Shown piece after piece: positions 6,717-9,795 of a stretch of 9,795 bases of DNA; position 1 is the stretch's first letter, and every line of letters starts with the position of its first letter. Source of the stretch: Desulfocapsa sp. (GTDB lineage Bacteria; Desulfobacterota; Desulfobulbia; Desulfobulbales; Desulfocapsaceae); contig JAOZKX010000050.1 of NCBI GenBank assembly GCA_029935135.1, positions 1 through 9,795 of the forward strand, given 5' to 3'. Position numbers and translations under genes: made by a program. The notes under the pieces are model-generated. The model worked only from the letters and a program-made list of their open reading frames with translations. It did no database searches and was not told where the DNA came from.

Positions 6717-9242
6717 CTACACATTGCTGCCACTCCCTTTCTCTGCAATTAACTCTGACAGTCGAATATCAATCTCCGCCAGCATTTTCAGGGCGGTTTC
6801 AAACTCAAAACTGTTCAGGGCATGATCCAGTTGCTGGCATTTTTCTTCGGTCAGCATCGGCAATAATTGTTTTAATTCATTCCACTTGCTGCCGGACTGA
6901 AAATTCTTCTCATGCAGCATGGCGGTCAACTCGGCCATACGCCGGGCCACTTCTTCTTCACTCACTGGTTGGCTTTTTTCAGCTATGGTGTTCAGGTTGT
7001 TCTGCGCATCTGTCAGCGCTGCAATGGATTGGAGAACCTGCTGCAGTGATTCTGCAAATCGTGCCAGCCCCACTTTGATTTCCCCACCTTCTTTAAGAAC
7101 CATTTCAAGATCAAGGGAAGCGGCGGCAAGATCCATGGCCCCAAGAATCCCTGACATTCCTTTGACTGTATGCACCAGTCTTTCAGCAGATTTCTGATCC
7201 TTACTCTCAATGGCCTCCAGAATTTTCTCTTCCATGGAACGCGTCTCGGCGGCAAATTCCTGCAACAGTCGAAAGTAGAGCTCACTATTTCCCTCAAGTC
7301 TGGCAAGCCCCTGTTTCATATCCAGACAGATCAGCCTTTCAGGCAAATGGTACCCTTCAGTCTTTTTCCTTCTGTCACCACTATTCTCCCTGCGCTCACC
7401 AATCTGCCTTCTCTCCTGAGCCCCTCTGATTCGGGACGCACTATCCTCTTCATGAGTGCCGCTTTCCCGTTCCTCCTTGCTTCCAGACATTCCGACGGCA
7501 AACAGCTCAAAAGCAGCTGTAAAGGTAAAGACGCTCCCCACTCCCTCCTCACTGCTGACTTTGAGCACTCCTCCCAACAACTCCACCAGTTGTCTGGAGA
7601 TGGTCAGCCCCAAGCCAGCCCCCCCATATTTTCGTGTGGATGAGCCGTCGGCCTGGGAGAAAGAATCAAAAAGAGTGAGCTGTGCATCACTGGGTATGCC
7701 GACACCAGTATCTGACACACTGAATTCCACTATCGCCTGCTGGGCAGTAATCCCCAACAGCTTTACCTGGATGCTCACTTCACCCTGCTCAGTAAATTTA
7801 AGAGCATTATCTACTAAATTCACAAGAATTTGCTGCAATCGTAAGGCATCACCGATAAGTGAGGCAGGGATATCACTTTCCTGCCGACTCACCAGTTCAA
7901 TTCCTTTCTCCCTGGCCTTATCAGTAAAGAGAAGGGTAAGATCATGGAGGATTTCCTGTAAGGAAAACGCCTTCTTCTCAAGTTCCACCTTGCCCGCTTC
8001 AATTTTGGAAAAATCAAGGATTTTACCGATAATTTTCAGAAGAGAATGGGAGGACTGGTTGATTTTAGCCAGATAGTCCTGCTGCTGGGCAGTCAACTCG
8101 GTCTCAAGGGCCAGATCACTGAAACCAATAATGGCATTCATTGGAGTCCTGATTTCATGACTCATATTGGCAAGAAAGTTTGATTTCAGCTTACTGGCGT
8201 GATCGGCCTCTTCTTTGGCCCGGATCAAAAAGGCCTCACTCTTCTGCTGTTCCGTAATATCCTGGAAGGTATGAAGGAACGCCTCTTCTCCCTTAAAGAG
8301 TATGGGTAAATGGGTCATTTGAATAATGGTCCTGGATCCAAACCTGTCAAAACAGGTGGTAACCTTTGTCTCCAAATCCGGTAGTTCCTTCCCTGTTGGA
8401 CAGGCATCACACTGTATCTGGTCGGTTTTATAGGCCTCAAAGCATTTCTGGCCTACGGCGGACTCTCCCAGGCGATCGAGAAGAAATTTACTCTGGTAGA
8501 GAATCGTTCCCTCTTCTTTGTTAACGATATCCATCAGGATGGGGATTGAATCGAGAATAGAGTTGAGCATACCTTCGTTTTCAGCCACCACATGGGCCAT
8601 GGGGCGAAAACCGAAGACAACAATCAGCCCCAGAAGGAGGACCATCAACAGAAATATTATAAGGGCACTATCTGTCAACGCCTTGGAATATTTAATACTT
8701 TCCGTCTCATACTCCTGCACCACGCGATTAAGGGCAGTGAGCAGAGTTGTGCGGGCCGTTATTGCCAGTACACTTAACTCTCTAAGACTCTCTTCCGTGA
8801 CAGGCACTGCTATTATTGCTTCTATGGCAGCAAGGTATTCACCGACAAGCCTGTCTACCTCAAGGGGGGGATGGAAATACATTTGAAAAAGTGCAGCGCT
8901 TAGTGCAACACCCGTATTGTCCTCTTCCTTTCCAGAAATAAGATGTTGATGAGACTCTCGCATCAGACTAATGGAAGAACCTATCTGACCCTTGAGATTT
9001 TCCTTTCCCTCCTGCTCACCCTCGGTAACAATCTCATGGGCCAACAGTGCTATCTGTTGTGACAACATACGCTGTCTGCCGCTTATATTGATCACTGCTG
9101 CATATCCTTCCTGCTGCTTCAGGATATGTTTTATAATCAACAGGGAGGAGAGGGATACAAGAAAAACAAGAGTGACAGCCACCATGTATTGAATGGTAAG
9201 TTGCCTCTTCCGCTGATGTTTCTGATCTTCGATTGTTTTCAT
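6717..9242 (-). CDS. PilJ/NarX-type sensor histidine kinase with cysteine-bearing PAS and C-terminal Hpt, no receiver
   Basis: From ATG 9242 this encodes 841 residues. Helices at about 15-37 and 193-212 enclose a helical periplasmic domain that begins with NISGRQRMLSQQ at 52-63, the signature of the PilJ-type transducer domain related to the NarX/NarQ P-box. A cytoplasmic PAS (about 226-340) contains C267, C278-D-A-C281-P and C297. The kinase core has H362 in MSHEIRTPMN, N479, D511-T-G-V-G and GGAGLGL at 540-546. A charged linker (about 580-630, with RRQIGERRENSGDRR at 611-625) stands where the neighbouring kinase has its receiver. The Hpt domain (about 640-730) has H691 in LVHTVKG. The last 80 residues resemble the tail of the downstream kinase. 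Without a receiver, phosphotransfer from H362 to H691 needs a separate Asp domain, so a partner is expected. A TTG at 9269 in frame overlaps the upstream stop, but its AAGGA abuts the codon, so ATG 9242 with GGGTGA is preferred. Confidence 0.92.
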   Translation of the reverse strand: MKTIEDQKHQRKRQLTIQYMVAVTLVFLVSLSSLLIIKHILKQQEGYAAVINISGRQRMLSQQIALLAHEIVTEGEQEGKENLKGQIGSSISLMRESHQHLISGKEEDNTGVALSAALFQMYFHPPLEVDRLVGEYLAAIEAIIAVPVTEESLRELSVLAITARTTLLTALNRVVQEYETESIKYSKALTDSALIIFLLMVLLLGLIVVFGFRPMAHVVAENEGMLNSILDSIPILMDIVNKEEGTILYQSKFLLDRLGESAVGQKCFEAYKTDQIQCDACPTGKELPDLETKVTTCFDRFGSRTIIQMTHLPILFKGEEAFLHTFQDITEQQKSEAFLIRAKEEADHASKLKSNFLANMSHEIRTPMNAIIGFSDLALETELTAQQQDYLAKINQSSHSLLKIIGKILDFSKIEAGKVELEKKAFSLQEILHDLTLLFTDKAREKGIELVSRQESDIPASLIGDALRLQQILVNLVDNALKFTEQGEVSIQVKLLGITAQQAIVEFSVSDTGVGIPSDAQLTLFDSFSQADGSSTRKYGGAGLGLTISRQLVELLGGVLKVSSEEGVGSVFTFTAAFELFAVGMSGSKEERESGTHEEDSASRIRGAQERRQIGERRENSGDRRKKTEGYHLPERLICLDMKQGLARLEGNSELYFRLLQEFAAETRSMEEKILEAIESKDQKSAERLVHTVKGMSGILGAMDLAAASLDLEMVLKEGGEIKVGLARFAESLQQVLQSIAALTDAQNNLNTIAEKSQPVSEEEVARRMAELTAMLHEKNFQSGSKWNELKQLLPMLTEEKCQQLDHALNSFEFETALKMLAEIDIRLSELIAEKGSGSNV

Positions 9243-9247
9243 TTTTT

Positions 9248-9253
9248 TCACCC
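9248..9253 (-). promoter_or_regulatory. Ribosome binding site deciding the start of the PilJ-type kinase
   Basis: GGGTGA on the minus strand lies 5 bases before ATG 9242 and matches the 3' part of the Shine-Dalgarno consensus. It favours ATG 9242 over the in-frame TTG 9269 and GTG 9251. It sits in the 17-base gap after the EAL gene stop (TAG 9262-9260). Confidence 0.55.
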
Positions 9254-9259
9254 GGCTTG

Positions 9260-9795
9260 CTATCGGCAATCCTTCACTATCTGTAAGTACTTATCTTCCT
9301 TCTCCCAGTCCTCAATAAAGTGATAGAACTCTTCTGCCGGAACAGGGGGACTCACCAGATAGCCCTGCATTTCATGGCAGTCTATGGATTGGAGAATGCT
9401 CAGTTGTTCACTATTTTCCACCCCTTCAGCAATAACCATCATCTTCAACTGAATCGCCAGAGAGACAATAGCCTTCACAACAGCCCGATCATTGGCATCC
9501 TCCTGGATATCCATCACAAAAGAACGGTCTACCTTGAGGACATCAAGGGGGAATTTTTTCAGATAGCTCAAGGATGAATAGCCGGTGCCGAAATCATCCA
9601 CCGAGAGGATGATACCCAGCTTCTTCAACTGCCAGAGGCTTTCAATGGTGGCGTCCACATCATTCATAATAACCGTTTCCGTGATTTCAAGTTCCAGGCG
9701 ACCAGGATCAAGCCCCGTCTCCTGCAGAACAGAATCCACCATTGCCACCAGACCTTCACTTGCAAACTGCCGTCCGGAAAGGTTCACAGAGATAC
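9260..9795 (-). CDS. EAL-domain c-di-GMP phosphodiesterase, C-terminal 177 residues (5' end outside window)
   Basis: The frame is open to the window edge and ends at TAG 9262-9260. The visible part is the C-terminal two-thirds of an EAL domain, which hydrolyses cyclic di-GMP to linear pGpG in the cytoplasm. Conserved elements in order are VNLSGRQF (metal-binding Asn), ELEITET (Glu), DDFGTGYSSLSYL (Asp pair and loop 6), LKVDRSFV (catalytic Lys), IAEGVE (Glu) and MQGYLVSPPVP (Gln). All look intact, so this half is compatible with an active enzyme. The EAL motif itself and any GGDEF, PAS or receiver domain would lie upstream and are not visible. The protein ends about 20 residues after the domain. 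The GTG at 9787 is an internal Val of VNLS, not a start. It lies 17 bases before the PilJ-type kinase and is probably co-transcribed with it. Confidence 0.95.
   Translation of the reverse strand, partial: ISVNLSGRQFASEGLVAMVDSVLQETGLDPGRLELEITETVIMNDVDATIESLWQLKKLGIILSVDDFGTGYSSLSYLKKFPLDVLKVDRSFVMDIQEDANDRAVVKAIVSLAIQLKMMVIAEGVENSEQLSILQSIDCHEMQGYLVSPPVPAEEFYHFIEDWEKEDKYLQIVKDCR

Noticed and set aside
6666..6719. Possible promoter before the heme kinase (TTGTCA, 15 bases, TATTTT on the minus strand)
   Set aside because: The spacing is short and the -10 match is poor in an AT-rich gap; chance occurrence is likely.
9243..9269. TTG 9269 as start of the PilJ-type kinase, giving 9 more residues and overlapping the EAL stop
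   Set aside because: The AAGGA directly abuts TTG with no spacer, while ATG 9242 has GGGTGA at a usable distance and gives a normal N-terminus before the first helix.
9785..9787. GTG as a start for a short EAL protein
   Set aside because: It encodes the Val of the conserved VNLS motif inside the EAL domain, and the frame stays open upstream to the window edge.

Overview
The window is a run of four same-strand (minus) genes, all signal-transduction genes, with almost no intergenic DNA. Base composition is moderate. The mix of multi-PAS hybrid histidine kinases, a periplasmic c-type heme sensor domain and NMT1/SBP-type sensor kinases is typical of anaerobic sulfate/sulfur-cycling Desulfobacterota (Desulfobulbales-like 'Deltaproteobacteria'). 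That placement is an inference from gene style, not from a marker gene.

Reading in the direction of transcription (high to low coordinates): (1) 9795-9260 is the C-terminal part of an EAL-domain c-di-GMP phosphodiesterase; its N-terminus lies outside the window. (2) 9242-6717 is a membrane sensor kinase with a PilJ/NarX-like periplasmic domain, a cysteine-bearing PAS domain, a HisKA/HATPase core and a C-terminal Hpt domain, but no receiver domain. (3) 6665-3222 is a tripartite hybrid kinase with a periplasmic DUF3365 (Tll0287-like) domain carrying a CxxCH heme c site, two PAS domains, HisKA/HATPase, a receiver and an Hpt domain. (4) 3216-1 is a kinase with a signal peptide, two different periplasmic binding-protein domains in series (NMT1/THI5-like, then SBP_bac_3), one membrane segment, two PAS domains and HisKA. 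It leaves the window inside the ATPase domain.

Spacing is 17, 51 and 5 bases, so the four genes probably form one transcript. The layout suggests an array that brings several kinds of periplasmic input (small-ligand PilJ type, heme redox or gas type, solute-binding type) into related kinase cores. The kinase without a receiver could pass phosphate through the receiver of a neighbour. No DNA-binding response regulator is visible; the only visible output-type domain is the EAL phosphodiesterase. No RNA gene, mobile element, CRISPR array or convincing terminator was seen, and there is no gene-free stretch over 300 bases.
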